A DNA stretch of 57,001 nt from NCBI GenBank assembly GCA_013214025.1, contig JABSRN010000063.1, positions 1 through 57,001 on the forward strand, written 5' to 3'. The DNA is from Polyangiaceae bacterium (GTDB lineage: Bacteria > Myxococcota_A > Polyangia > Polyangiales > Polyangiaceae). The number at the start of each line of letters is the position of its first letter. The stretch's first letter is position 1. This document shows, piece by piece, positions 44,999-54,351 of this stretch. Under the pieces are notes generated by a model that was not told the origin of the DNA, did not search any database, and was given only the letters and a program-made list of their open reading frames with translations. The translations under genes and the position numbers were made by a program.

Positions 44999-45766
44999 AT
45001 GGAGACCCGAAGTAGCGGAACCGTCTTGCTCGTCGATGATGAGCACCGCGTACTAGAAGCGCTGAGCTTGCTGTTTTGGAATCAACCCTACAAGGTAATG
45101 ACTGCAGCTTCGGGCGCCATTGCTCTGGAACTGATGTCCGAAAACGCGGTGGATGTGGTTGTCGCCGACGAGCACATGCCGATCATGCGGGGCTCCGAAC
45201 TGCTGCGCCAGGTACGCAAAGAATATCCGGAGACGATTCGAGTCGTCCTCAGCGGGCGGATGACGCTAGATTCTGCAGTTCGCGCTGTGAACGACGGCGG
45301 TGTGTTTCGGCTGCTTCAGAAACCGGCGCCGTCCGCGTTGTTGCTGGCCACCATCGCTGAAGGCATGAGGCTACGAACGCTCGTTCACTCGGGGGCCGAA
45401 GTGTTGCGCGCGATGCAGGGCAGTTTTGGGGGAGGTCTACAGGACCTTGACGGTCTGTCAACGGCCCATTCGAGACTTAGCCCCACTGTTCACGCCAGCC
45501 CAGCCCCCGTCCCCATCATTTCCACCCGTGACCCTGATACTCTGAGTCGAATCAGTCGTTTGAGCGAGCGAGAGCTCGAAGTGTTGAAGCTAATCGCTTC
45601 GGGCATGCGTGTCTCACGCATTGCCCCGCGTCTGTTCATCAGCAAGTTCACCGTGCGCAATCACCTCAAAGCCATTTTCCGCAAAATGGAGGTGCACTCC
45701 CAAGAAGAACTCATGAAGTGTTGCCGCGAGCCCGAGCCCGAGCCCGAGCCCGAGTCGCAGTCCTGA
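44999..45766 (+). CDS. Response regulator with receiver and LuxR-type DNA-binding domain
   Basis: 255 residues. Receiver domain with LVDDEH and phospho-acceptor Asp57 (VVADEHMPIMRG), receiver Lys in LLQKPAP. After a Ser/Pro-rich linker a LuxR/GerE helix-turn-helix occupies about 190-243 (LSERELEVLKLIASGMRVSR, FTVRNHLKAIFRKMEV). The C-terminus is an unusual (Glu-Pro)n tail made by four GAGCCC units. It sits 3 bp behind the GAF kinase, so it is its probable partner. It likely binds DNA as a phosphorylation-dependent dimer. Confidence 0.9.
   Translation: METRSSGTVLLVDDEHRVLEALSLLFWNQPYKVMTAASGAIALELMSENAVDVVVADEHMPIMRGSELLRQVRKEYPETIRVVLSGRMTLDSAVRAVNDGGVFRLLQKPAPSALLLATIAEGMRLRTLVHSGAEVLRAMQGSFGGGLQDLDGLSTAHSRLSPTVHASPAPVPIISTRDPDTLSRISRLSERELEVLKLIASGMRVSRIAPRLFISKFTVRNHLKAIFRKMEVHSQEELMKCCREPEPEPEPESQS
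45728..45751 (+). repeat. Hexanucleotide repeat encoding (Glu-Pro)4
   Basis: Four perfect copies of GAGCCC at the 3' end of the LuxR-type regulator gene. Confidence 0.85.
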
Positions 45767-45870
45767 AGGACTGCGCGCATCTGACCCAGCGAACACCCCA
45801 CCATAGGTCATGCGCGGAGTCCCCAACGGTGTCATGATGAAAGTTCCCGATTCGGTAAAAGTCGGGCGTG

Positions 45871-45910
45871 TCGTAGGAATAGGCACCGTGTCGTAGGAAT
45901 AGGCACCGTG
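45871..45910 (+). repeat. 20-bp tandem duplication upstream of the PilZ gene
   Basis: GTCGTAGGAATAGGCACCGT is exactly duplicated (45871-45890, 45891-45910), ending 9 bp before the PilZ ATG. It may be a duplicated operator or a slippage product in the leader. Confidence 0.85.
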
Positions 45911-45919
45911 GGGGCGGCA

Positions 45920-46231
45920 ATGGAACGACGACAAGCGAAACGAATCAACAATCCAGGCACGGCCATCGTCTGGATGAATGACGTACCCATCTCCGTATGT
46001 CTGATGCGTGACTTGTCCATGTCGGGTTGCTCGCTCGAGGCCAGCGCCGCGCTCTGCCTGGGCGCTAGAATTGAGCTCACGCTCTTATGCGTCGATCAAC
46101 GGGACTGTGCCCTATTTGGGCAAGTCGTTCGTCACGAGCCGGATCCGGGCCCCTGTGAATGCGTCGCTATTGAGTTCGGCCAGCTGCCGGCGCCGTCCGT
46201 GGACACCATCTCCGATTTGCTCGGTAACTAA
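45920..46231 (+). CDS. PilZ-domain protein (c-di-GMP binding)
   Basis: The 103-residue protein from ATG 45920 (an in-frame GTG at 45908 is possible) is one PilZ domain. The c-di-GMP-binding residues are present: ERRQAKR near the N-terminus (RxxxR) and DLSMSGCSLEA (D/NxSxxG). Such single-domain proteins act as c-di-GMP-responsive adaptors, for example on motility or secretion. The context (GGDEF gene three genes along) supports a c-di-GMP role. Confidence 0.85.
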   Translation: MERRQAKRINNPGTAIVWMNDVPISVCLMRDLSMSGCSLEASAALCLGARIELTLLCVDQRDCALFGQVVRHEPDPGPCECVAIEFGQLPAPSVDTISDLLGN

Positions 46232-46248
46232 CCCCAAGGTAGAAAATC

Positions 46249-46731
46249 ATGATGTTCAGCTCTCTCCGATCTTCTTACCCCCCTCCTCAAGGCTCCTTGC
46301 CGCTCACCTACGTTGACCAGCTACTCGTCGAAAAGGGACACCAGATTTGGATAATTTCACCTGACGATAGCGTACTGAGCGCGATTTACACGATGTCGAG
46401 ACGCGGCGTTGGCTGTCTCGCGGTGGTTTCTGATCACGCATTGCTCGGGCTCATCACCGAGCGTGACTACGCTCGCAAAGTACTGCTCGCCGGGCGTTCC
46501 TCTCAAGACACTCATGTCTCAGAGGTGATGAGCGACGCACTCATCACCGTGAGTCCAAAAACGACCACGGCTGAATGTCTGAGCCGCATGACAGCCGAAA
46601 CGGTACGGTACCTACCAGTGCTGTCGGATGGCGAGCTGGTGGGCATGCTATCAAGCGGAGATATTCTCCGTTCAATGATGCGGCAACAGGGCTATTTGCT
46701 TCGCGAGCTCGAACGGTACGTGGCGGGATGA
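46249..46731 (+). CDS. Tandem CBS-domain protein
   Basis: 160 residues, made of two CBS motifs: IISPDDSVLSAIYTMSRRGV then LLGLITERDYARKV, and LITVSPKTTTAECLSRMTAE then LVGMLSSGDILRSM. Such stand-alone CBS pairs bind adenine nucleotides and sense energy state. ATG at 46249 or 46252. Its stop overlaps the start of the GGDEF gene (ATGA), so the two are co-translated. Confidence 0.9.
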   Translation: MMFSSLRSSYPPPQGSLPLTYVDQLLVEKGHQIWIISPDDSVLSAIYTMSRRGVGCLAVVSDHALLGLITERDYARKVLLAGRSSQDTHVSEVMSDALITVSPKTTTAECLSRMTAETVRYLPVLSDGELVGMLSSGDILRSMMRQQGYLLRELERYVAG

Positions 46732-47684
46732 CAGCGAAGACCCGACTAAGCAGTCCTATCCCACGATTGTACGAACGCCCCCTCGTTGTATTTGTTGATG
46801 ACGAACTAGCGTTCCTACAATCCTCCAGAGCCTTGCTCTACAAGATGGAGGCAGAGTGGGACATGCGGTTTTTCTCGACGCCGGAGGACGCGGTAGAGCT
46901 ACTGACGTCCCGCCGAGACGCAGTATTGCTCGCCGATTGGAACATGCCCAAGATGAGTGGCTTGGTGCTCTGTAATGCGGTTCAGCGACAGACGCTCGGT
47001 CACTATTTAATATTACTCAGCGGGTGCGGCTCGACTGAGTTGGTCGTCAGTGCGTTGAATCAGGGGATTGACGATTTCGTCGCCAAACCGTTTGCGATGC
47101 GTGAGCTCATTGCCAGAATCCGAGTGGGGGTGCGGCGTAATCGCGAGCGGTGCCGCGTCCAGAGGGTCATGAGTGGTCTCCGAAACGATGCCGATACGGA
47201 TGCCTTGACCGGCTTGCGCAATCGCCGGTGGCTGCTTCATCAATTCGCCGACCGCCCCGCACGCGCGGCACTCGCGAGGACAGGGGTGGGAATCATCTTC
47301 GCCGATATCGATCATTTTAAGGCGTTCAACGACCGGCACGGGCATCCAGCAGGCGACATTCTGTTGCAGCAGGTCGCGCGCTGCATCGTTTCGGTCCTTC
47401 GAAAAAACGACGTGGCGATCCGCTGGGGCGGTGATGAATTCTGCGTGCTCTGTTATGGCACTACCGCATCTGAGCTGGGCTGTATCGCCGAACGGCTGCG
47501 GGCTGCTGTCGCTGAGTCCCTCGAGGCAATCCCAGGGGAACCGGGTTGCGGCATCACCGTGAGCGTCGGCACTAGTTTTATGGCTGCGTGTGGCGACCAT
47601 CACTTGGACAGCCTCATCGCCCTCGCCGACAAGGCTCTCTACTTGGCAAAACGCAACGGTCGCAATCGAACAGTTGCCTCTTGA
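46728..47684 (+). CDS. Receiver-GGDEF diguanylate cyclase
   Basis: 318 residues from the ATG that overlaps the CBS stop. The receiver has VFVDDE and phospho-acceptor Asp70 (LLADWNMPKMSG), with Lys at FVAKPF. The GGDEF domain has an intact active site RWGGDEF (234-238) and the inhibitory I-site R225-K-N-D228 exactly five residues before it, so it should make c-di-GMP with product feedback. It resembles PleD/WspR-type enzymes. The PilZ protein encoded nearby is a plausible receptor. Confidence 0.92.
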   Translation: MTAKTRLSSPIPRLYERPLVVFVDDELAFLQSSRALLYKMEAEWDMRFFSTPEDAVELLTSRRDAVLLADWNMPKMSGLVLCNAVQRQTLGHYLILLSGCGSTELVVSALNQGIDDFVAKPFAMRELIARIRVGVRRNRERCRVQRVMSGLRNDADTDALTGLRNRRWLLHQFADRPARAALARTGVGIIFADIDHFKAFNDRHGHPAGDILLQQVARCIVSVLRKNDVAIRWGGDEFCVLCYGTTASELGCIAERLRAAVAESLEAIPGEPGCGITVSVGTSFMAACGDHHLDSLIALADKALYLAKRNGRNRTVAS

Positions 47685-47756
47685 GGGTTCGATAGCAATT
47701 AGGTTGAGTCAATGCGAATGGGGACATGTAGTTGACGTTGAGCAGCTGGATTTTCT

Positions 47757-47778
47757 CCCGGGCGCTTTTTCGCTCGGG
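47757..47778. terminator. Hairpin between convergent genes
   Basis: CCCGGGCG (47757-47764) and CGCTCGGG (47771-47778) pair at seven of eight positions around the loop CTTTTT. It lies between the ends of the GGDEF gene (47684) and the EcfT-like gene (47911). A candidate bidirectional terminator without a good T-tract. Confidence 0.4.
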
Positions 47779-47910
47779 CCACAGCTGGGTGTTTGGGGGT
47801 GAGTTTACAGGATTGTCGTCCCCGGCGTTCCGGACCTGGGCAACGTGAGTGCCGACGGGGAAGCGTTATCGTTTGTCGGATGGCGGGCATGCGCTCACCT
47901 GTGTCAGTCC

Positions 47911-49286
<1,376 letters not shown>

Positions 49287-49287
<1 letters not shown>

Positions 49288-50306
49288 CAGTAAAACTCCG
49301 CTCGCGATTCACTGAAGTCAATGTGCACGCTGCGAGCATCTCGCGCCGGTAGCGTCTCGTCCAGTTCGATCTCTAGCTCGATTCCGGATTCGCGGAGCCG
49401 CACCCAGGCGGAAGGCCGGCCGCGTTCATCGATTTCGGTGCCCAGCAGTTCTGCGTCACGGGTGAGAGCGCCGGCAGTTTCCGCCAGCTTCAGATCAAAG
49501 AGACGGGCACGCTTTCCCTCGCCGCGGCCGCTGGCGATTGGAATCGACCCCTGCTCGAGTTCGAGCGACTGTCCGTCCGGGCCAATTCGCCCTTCCACGA
49601 AGTTGGGCACGGTCAGGGCGCGGGCCACCACCGCGTTATCAGGCCGTTCGAATACGTCAGCAGTGGGGCCGGTCTGCTCGAGGGCTCCAGACACCAGTAC
49701 GCCGATCTCGGTGGCAAGACTGCGCGCCTCGGCGATCGAGTGGGTAATGTGGATCACGGTGAGTCCCAGGTGCCGGTGAAGCTGAGCGAGTTCTCTGCGC
49801 AGATCCCGGTGCAAGGCGGGGTCGACCGACGACAAGGGCTCGTCAAGCAACAATACCGGTTTCGGCAGGGCTAGGGCGCGGGCCAGTGCCGCACGGCGCG
49901 CCTCGCCGCCGCTGATTCGGTTCGGAAGCGCATCGAGCCTGTGTCCGATGCGCAGCAGCTCCGTCAGTTCGTCGACTCGTCTGCGGATTTGGTCCGGCGA
50001 GTGTTTTGCCATGCGTAGGGAAAAGCCAATATTGTCGCGCACGCTCAGATGCGGAAATAGGGCCGAGTCTTGAAACACCAGCGCCAGCTTGCGCTCAGCT
50101 GGGCGCATGGCGGTGACGTCGGTTCCACCGACCAGCAAGCGCCCGCTCTGTGCCGGTCGGAAGCCCGCTGTCCATTCCACCAGAGACGTCTTGCCGGATC
50201 CACTCGGGCCACAGAGCACGAAGTACTGGCCTTCGTCGATCTCCAAATTGATGGGCCCGAGCGTGAAGCCCGGAACTTCTAGCCGCATGTCCTCAATGTG
50301 TATCAT
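49287..50306 (-). CDS. modC: Molybdate/tungstate-type ABC transporter ATPase
   Basis: 339 residues. Walker A GPSGSGKT (33-40), Q-loop LVFQDSALFPHLSV, signature ISGGEARRAALARAL, Walker B VLLLDEPLSSVDP and switch His (HITHS) are all present. The C-terminal ~100 residues form an extra domain like the MOP/TOBE region of ModC and WtpC. It would drive uptake of an oxyanion with the permease at 50293, whose gene overlaps it by 14 bp. Its placement with a ModA-like protein and two molybdenum-storage subunits supports molybdate or tungstate. Sulfate or iron are less likely alternatives. Confidence 0.82.
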
Positions 50307-51090
50307 GACGACTCGTTCTTGCTTCGAGCACAGTCAGCAGTAAAAATACGATTAGGGAGATAGCGAGCAGCAGCGCCGCGGCGGGCAAAGCGCCCTTGAG
50401 CCCCCAGGACGAGAATCGATCCCAGATCAGTACAGGAGCCGTTCGCGGGAAGTAGGCGATCACCGCGATAGATCCGAACTCGGAGATCCCGCGCGCGAAG
50501 CCGATGATGAAGCCGGCGGCGATCGCAGGGCGGATGTTCGGCAGTGTCACGTGAATGAACGCCCTCAGGGGTCCGACACCCAAGCTCTCAGCCACCTGCT
50601 CAAGCCGGGGGCTGACGCCGTGGATGCCCTCTTCCACGGTTCTGACGACTAAGGGCGCGGAGACAAACAACATCGCCATGACCACTCCAGGGATCGCGCC
50701 GACGATTTCGATGCCCAGCCGCCCATCGAGGATTGAGCCAAGCAGCCGGTGGCGCGCGAACACCATCAACAGAGCGATGCCCGCTATCGGGTGGGGAACG
50801 ACCAGCGGCAGGTTGATTAAGGCCCGGACCAGGCGTTTGCCGCGGAAGGAGTAGCGCGCCAGCACGTAGGCCAGCGGTGTGCCGAAAAGCGCTCCGAGCA
50901 AGGCCGCTATCGCCGCGCAACCGAATGATACGCCAATCGCCGACCACAGTTCGTGGTCCCGCATACCCAGGACGAAGGCGTCGTGGGGGCGCGCCAGCAG
51001 TACCGCGATCAGCGGCCCGACCAGAAACGCCAGGAGAAAGGCGCTGAGCAGTGCAAACAGGATTGTCATGCCCCATGCTTTCGCTGTCAT
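50293..51090 (-). CDS. modB: Molybdate/tungstate-type ABC transporter permease
   Basis: 265 residues with about six membrane helices in the binding-protein-dependent transport fold. The coupling (EAA) segment is EQVAESLGVGPLRAFIHVTL followed by PNIRPAIAAGFIIGFARGISEFG, which contacts the ATPase. This is the WtpB/ModB/CysU type. It starts 47 bp after the storage-protein gene and overlaps modC by 14 bp, so it is part of the same transcript. Confidence 0.85.
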   Translation of the reverse strand: MTAKAWGMTILFALLSAFLLAFLVGPLIAVLLARPHDAFVLGMRDHELWSAIGVSFGCAAIAALLGALFGTPLAYVLARYSFRGKRLVRALINLPLVVPHPIAGIALLMVFARHRLLGSILDGRLGIEIVGAIPGVVMAMLFVSAPLVVRTVEEGIHGVSPRLEQVAESLGVGPLRAFIHVTLPNIRPAIAAGFIIGFARGISEFGSIAVIAYFPRTAPVLIWDRFSSWGLKGALPAAALLLAISLIVFLLLTVLEARTSRHDTH

Positions 51091-51137
51091 GCTCCCGGTC
51101 CTCGCGCTGTCTCTGCCGTCACTGAAGCTTCAATAGC

Positions 51138-51959
51138 CTAGGCGTGGATGATCGTCCCGACGTGCTCCCCCGCGAGAGCGCGGGTCAGATTGCCCTTTTC
51201 CAATCCGTTGAAGATGTGCACCTGCTTGCACGACTCGGCGCGCATCAGGTACTCGAGCACGACCCGTTCGATGATCACGTCATCGAGGTCCTTTTCGATC
51301 AGTTCCTGCGCGGAAATCTTGGGGATGAACTTGGCGTTCTTATCCTTCTTCGGATCGTTGGTGTAGAGCCCCTTTTCGTCTTTGATGAAGAACGCGGTTT
51401 CGCAACCCAGAGCCTCGGCCGAGAGGTACACGCCGGCATCCGTTCGGTTCGCCGGAATGGTGGTGCCAGCGGTTGGTTTTTCCCAGTAGTCGTTCGGCGG
51501 CATACCGGTTAAAACGGGGATGCAACCCAATTTAAAATAGAGCGGTAGCTTCTCGAAGTCGTCGTGCATGATGTAGATGCCGCCATGTTTGGCCAGCAGC
51601 ATCTGCAACATGCGCGCGTTCTGCCGTGGGACGGCGCCGCCTATTCGCGCCATCACGCCTGTGGGCACGCCGAGATCGATGCCCAGAGCGTAGGCATGGC
51701 GTGCGCGGGTTCCGCCGCCGGCACCGAGCATGATGTCGTACTTCTTGGAGCATTCGGCGATCTCCTCAATCAACGGAAAGAGCGCGGCGCGCCCTCGGTC
51801 CATGATCGACTGACCGCCCACTTTGATGATCTTCGCGTCCGGCAGGATGCGGTGCACCGGGTGGTCGTAAGCCTCACTCAGCTCATCGGCTCTGCCCCCG
51901 CTCAATGTGCTTTCCGCCAGGGTGCTGGGGATATCGAATCGTTCTGGAGTTTCTGTCAT
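51138..51959 (-). CDS. mosB: Molybdenum storage protein subunit (MosB-like)
   Basis: 273 residues from ATG 51959 (AGGA 8 nt upstream; an ATG at 51995 would extend into the spacer and upstream gene). It belongs to the amino-acid-kinase fold and matches the Azotobacter molybdenum storage protein: KIIKVGGQSIMDRGRAALFP, GAGGGTRARHAYALGIDLGV, KDEKGLYTNDP, and the end ALAGEHVGTII. In Azotobacter, alpha and beta subunits form a (alpha-beta)3 cage that packs polyoxomolybdate or tungstate using ATP. Ten base pairs separate it from the second subunit gene, so a hetero-hexamer is likely. It would act in the cytosol as a metal reserve. Confidence 0.87.
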   Translation of the reverse strand: MTETPERFDIPSTLAESTLSGGRADELSEAYDHPVHRILPDAKIIKVGGQSIMDRGRAALFPLIEEIAECSKKYDIMLGAGGGTRARHAYALGIDLGVPTGVMARIGGAVPRQNARMLQMLLAKHGGIYIMHDDFEKLPLYFKLGCIPVLTGMPPNDYWEKPTAGTTIPANRTDAGVYLSAEALGCETAFFIKDEKGLYTNDPKKDKNAKFIPKISAQELIEKDLDDVIIERVVLEYLMRAESCKQVHIFNGLEKGNLTRALAGEHVGTIIHA

Positions 51960-51969
51960 GGGTGATGTC

Positions 51970-52803
51970 CTAGGCGGAACGAATGATCGTGCCAACGTGC
52001 TCGCCGGCTAGAGCGGCTGATAGATTGGAGGGGACGAGACCATCGATGACCTGGATCTCTTTGACGTGGCGTGCCAGGGCGAGTGCTTCGAAGACTTTAC
52101 GCTCGAGAATATACTCGGGCAGGTCCATCTTCAGCGCTTCGGCTGCGGTAATTTCGGGGATGAACTCGGCCTTCGGGTTCTTATCCGGGTCGTCGGTGAA
52201 GAGGCCCTTCTTGTCTTTCACGAAGATCAATCGGTCCACGCCGAGCACCTCGGCGGTTAAGTAAAGGCCTAGGTCCGGGCCGTTCATCGGGATGCGCCCC
52301 TTGTCTGCCGGCTCTTCCCAGAAGTGATAGGGCGGCATACAGATGATGATCGGCAGGATGCCGGCGGCGATGTATTTGGGCATCTCCGGAAAGTGCTCGC
52401 GGCACATCTGGACTCCGCCATCCTTGGACAGCACTGCCTGTAGCAGCGATGCGTTTTGCTCCTCCACGGCGCCCGCGATCTGTGCCAGCCCGCCGGTTGG
52501 CAGACCCAGGTCCATGCCGATGGAGAAGACATGACGCATGCGCGTGCCACCGGATACGCCGAGGATCATGTTGAAGTTTTCTTTGGCCTTTACGATCTCT
52601 TCGCACAGAGGCATCACCGCGGCGCGCCCTCTGTCCATTATGGATCGCCCGCCCACGCCGACGACCGACGCGCCCGGCAGCAATGCCAGCTCTTTGACTG
52701 GACTCATCTGGTCTTGCAGGTGTTTGCCCATCAGTGACTCGCGCATCAAGGGGTTCTTGATGTGCGTTCGCTTGATGCCCTCGCCCTTCTCGATTTCATT
52801 CAT
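51970..52803 (-). CDS. mosA: Molybdenum storage protein subunit (MosA/MosB-like)
   Basis: 277 residues. It shares with the neighbour the motifs VGVGGRSIMDRGRAAVMP, GVSGGTRMRHVFSIGMDLGL, VKDKKGLFTDDPDKN and ALAGEHVGTIIRSA. The two are clearly related but divergent, like the alpha and beta subunits in Azotobacter; which is the true alpha is uncertain, and both look somewhat beta-like (DRGRAA). The start overlaps the stop of the binding-protein gene (ATGA). Storage genes between the binding protein and permease of one transporter suggest uptake feeding directly into storage. Confidence 0.82.
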   Translation of the reverse strand: MNEIEKGEGIKRTHIKNPLMRESLMGKHLQDQMSPVKELALLPGASVVGVGGRSIMDRGRAAVMPLCEEIVKAKENFNMILGVSGGTRMRHVFSIGMDLGLPTGGLAQIAGAVEEQNASLLQAVLSKDGGVQMCREHFPEMPKYIAAGILPIIICMPPYHFWEEPADKGRIPMNGPDLGLYLTAEVLGVDRLIFVKDKKGLFTDDPDKNPKAEFIPEITAAEALKMDLPEYILERKVFEALALARHVKEIQVIDGLVPSNLSAALAGEHVGTIIRSA

Positions 52804-53810
52804 TTCTTCGTCTTTGCTCCCTCGGCGGACAGGGCCACCGTGATTTCTTGGGGCAGGGTGCCTACGACTCGGCTCGGGGAAGATTCGAGCGACCGAAAGC
52901 CCGCGGACTCAAGCGCGCGCGTCCCCTCGGCTCCCATCAGGAGAGCCATAAACTGCGCTCCCGATTCCCTCTGTTTTGTCGACTTGGCGAGTGCCACCCC
53001 GTAAACGATTAGTGCGCCGGTGCGGACCAGCTCCGATTCGGGCGTCATGCCCACGATCTTCACGCTGACCCCACTATAGTCATGGCTCGGCGAGCCGAGG
53101 TTCGCTTCTGGGGGCATTTCGGTGAATTTTAAGCCCGCTGTTGTGGCGCTGGCGGCGTAAAGGAACCCGTAGTCGATTTCCCCGAGCTCCAGCTGAACGA
53201 GTAGGGCAGCGGCATTCGGCCAGACAAAGCGCTTACCAATCTTGCCGAGCAGCTGTTGTTCCAGGCCGATCGGACCGCTGGAGCGCTCCAGCAGCTTTAT
53301 TCCGAGCCTGGTTCGGTAGCCGAGCGGCGCCCGGCTCGGGTCCGCCATGCCCAAACGCACGCTTTTTTTGAGTAATATTGCGGCTATGCGGTGGGGGCCG
53401 GCCACTGGCTCGGCGTGGGGCGAATGGGCCAATACTAGGCGGTTCGTGGCGAGCCGAACATGATGCTCCGTCCAGTCGGGCTTCAACAGGGCGTCAAACA
53501 GTGAGGCATCGGCGAGCGCCAGCAGATCGAAGCTGATGCCGAGCTCGAGGGCCTTGCGGCATAGCGCGTTGCTGCCACCCGTCTCGAGCTGCACCTCGAC
53601 GGATGGATGGCGCACGAGAAACTCCGCCTGGAGCCGTTCGAACGCCGGGCGAAGGCTGGCCGCAACGCCAATCCTGAGCTGTCGGGTCGGCCGGGCTCGG
53701 GAGCCTACGCTGCCCGCGGGCTCTCCCCGGGGAGCGGTTGTTTCCTGCTTCGAGCAGCCCAGCCAGAACAGGCAAGTGAGCAGCAGCAACAGAGAGCGGG
53801 CCGCGATCAT
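52800..53810 (-). CDS. modA: Molybdate/tungstate-binding lipoprotein (ModA/WtpA-like)
   Basis: 336 residues with a lipobox FWLGC (Cys19) and a Ser/Arg/Pro linker. The mature domain is a periplasmic oxyanion-binding fold: LRIGVAASLRPAFERLQAEF, VQLETGGSNALCRKALELGI, DLLALAD, RLVLAHSP, LGMADPSRAPLGYRTR and EIDYGFLYAASA. These loops match the ModA/WtpA pattern in which Ser residues hold the anion. First gene of a leftward six-gene unit ending at 47911. Only 43 bp separate its ATG from that of a divergent lipoprotein gene, with a dyad between them. Confidence 0.85.
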   Translation of the reverse strand: MIAARSLLLLLTCLFWLGCSKQETTAPRGEPAGSVGSRARPTRQLRIGVAASLRPAFERLQAEFLVRHPSVEVQLETGGSNALCRKALELGISFDLLALADASLFDALLKPDWTEHHVRLATNRLVLAHSPHAEPVAGPHRIAAILLKKSVRLGMADPSRAPLGYRTRLGIKLLERSSGPIGLEQQLLGKIGKRFVWPNAAALLVQLELGEIDYGFLYAASATTAGLKFTEMPPEANLGSPSHDYSGVSVKIVGMTPESELVRTGALIVYGVALAKSTKQRESGAQFMALLMGAEGTRALESAGFRSLESSPSRVVGTLPQEITVALSAEGAKTKK

Positions 53811-53821
53811 AGGATTTGTAA

Positions 53822-53841
53822 TTTAGGCAGTTGCGCCTAAA
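53822..53841. promoter_or_regulatory. Dyad between modA and the divergent lipoprotein gene
   Basis: TTTAGGC (53822-53828) and GCCTAAA (53835-53841) are perfect 7-bp inverted repeats, 6 bp apart. They occupy the centre of the 43-bp gap between two divergent starts (53810 and 53854). It could be an operator or an RNA hairpin near both starts. It does not match the ModE consensus of enteric bacteria as I know it. Confidence 0.5.
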
Positions 53842-53853
53842 ATACCAAGTTGG

Positions 53854-54333
53854 ATGAGCCGATTGTCTGTCTGTTTGTTAGGGCTTCTTTGGCTCCCGCT
53901 CGCTTGCAAGCAGGGGGGCGGAGGCGGTGGTGGTGGCGATGGAACCGGCGACGGCACTGGCGAACGGCGCGGGGTCCAACACCAGAAACAAGCGGGGCCT
54001 GTACCGGGCAAACCCACGCCGGCCGCGGGCGCGCCCCGCAGAGGCTCCGTCGTTGTCGCGATGGGCGATCGCGACATTAGAATCGGCAACATCGAGCTCA
54101 AGGGTTGCCCCGAAGACGGTTGCCGCTTGGGAGCTCTCGTGAAGCTCCCGAAAGCGCGCCACTGGTGCGCTAAAGAGCCGAGCGAGCCCGTTAAGCGAAT
54201 CAGGCGCGAAGACCTGAGCGAGCTACGCGTCCGTCCTCGTAATAGAGGGGGCGTAAAATTGGCGCTCACTGGGGTGGAAGAGGCCTGGCTTCGCAGCCCG
54301 GCGCGGATTTATCCGTGTCCCGCGAAGGGGTGA
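53854..54333 (+). CDS. Small lipoprotein sharing a motif with its neighbour
   Basis: 159 residues: signal and lipobox LPLAC (Cys18), then a Gly-rich stretch (8 Gly), a Pro/Arg-rich linker, and a compact C-terminal domain. Its segment REDLSELRVRPRNRGGVKLALTG resembles LRDVAGLRVRPRRIASVYLTAKG of the convergent lipoprotein at 54352, so they share a domain. Four Cys residues in the C-terminal part may form disulfides. It diverges from modA across a 43-bp gap. No known family recognised; a link with metal uptake is only contextual. Confidence 0.65.
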   Translation: MSRLSVCLLGLLWLPLACKQGGGGGGGGDGTGDGTGERRGVQHQKQAGPVPGKPTPAAGAPRRGSVVVAMGDRDIRIGNIELKGCPEDGCRLGALVKLPKARHWCAKEPSEPVKRIRREDLSELRVRPRNRGGVKLALTGVEEAWLRSPARIYPCPAKG

Positions 54334-54351
54334 GCCAGATCTCCCCACGAA

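Noticed and set aside
46575-46727. Upstream extension of the receiver-GGDEF protein
   Set aside because: Overlaps the CBS gene out of frame; the ATG overlapping the CBS stop begins just before the receiver domain.
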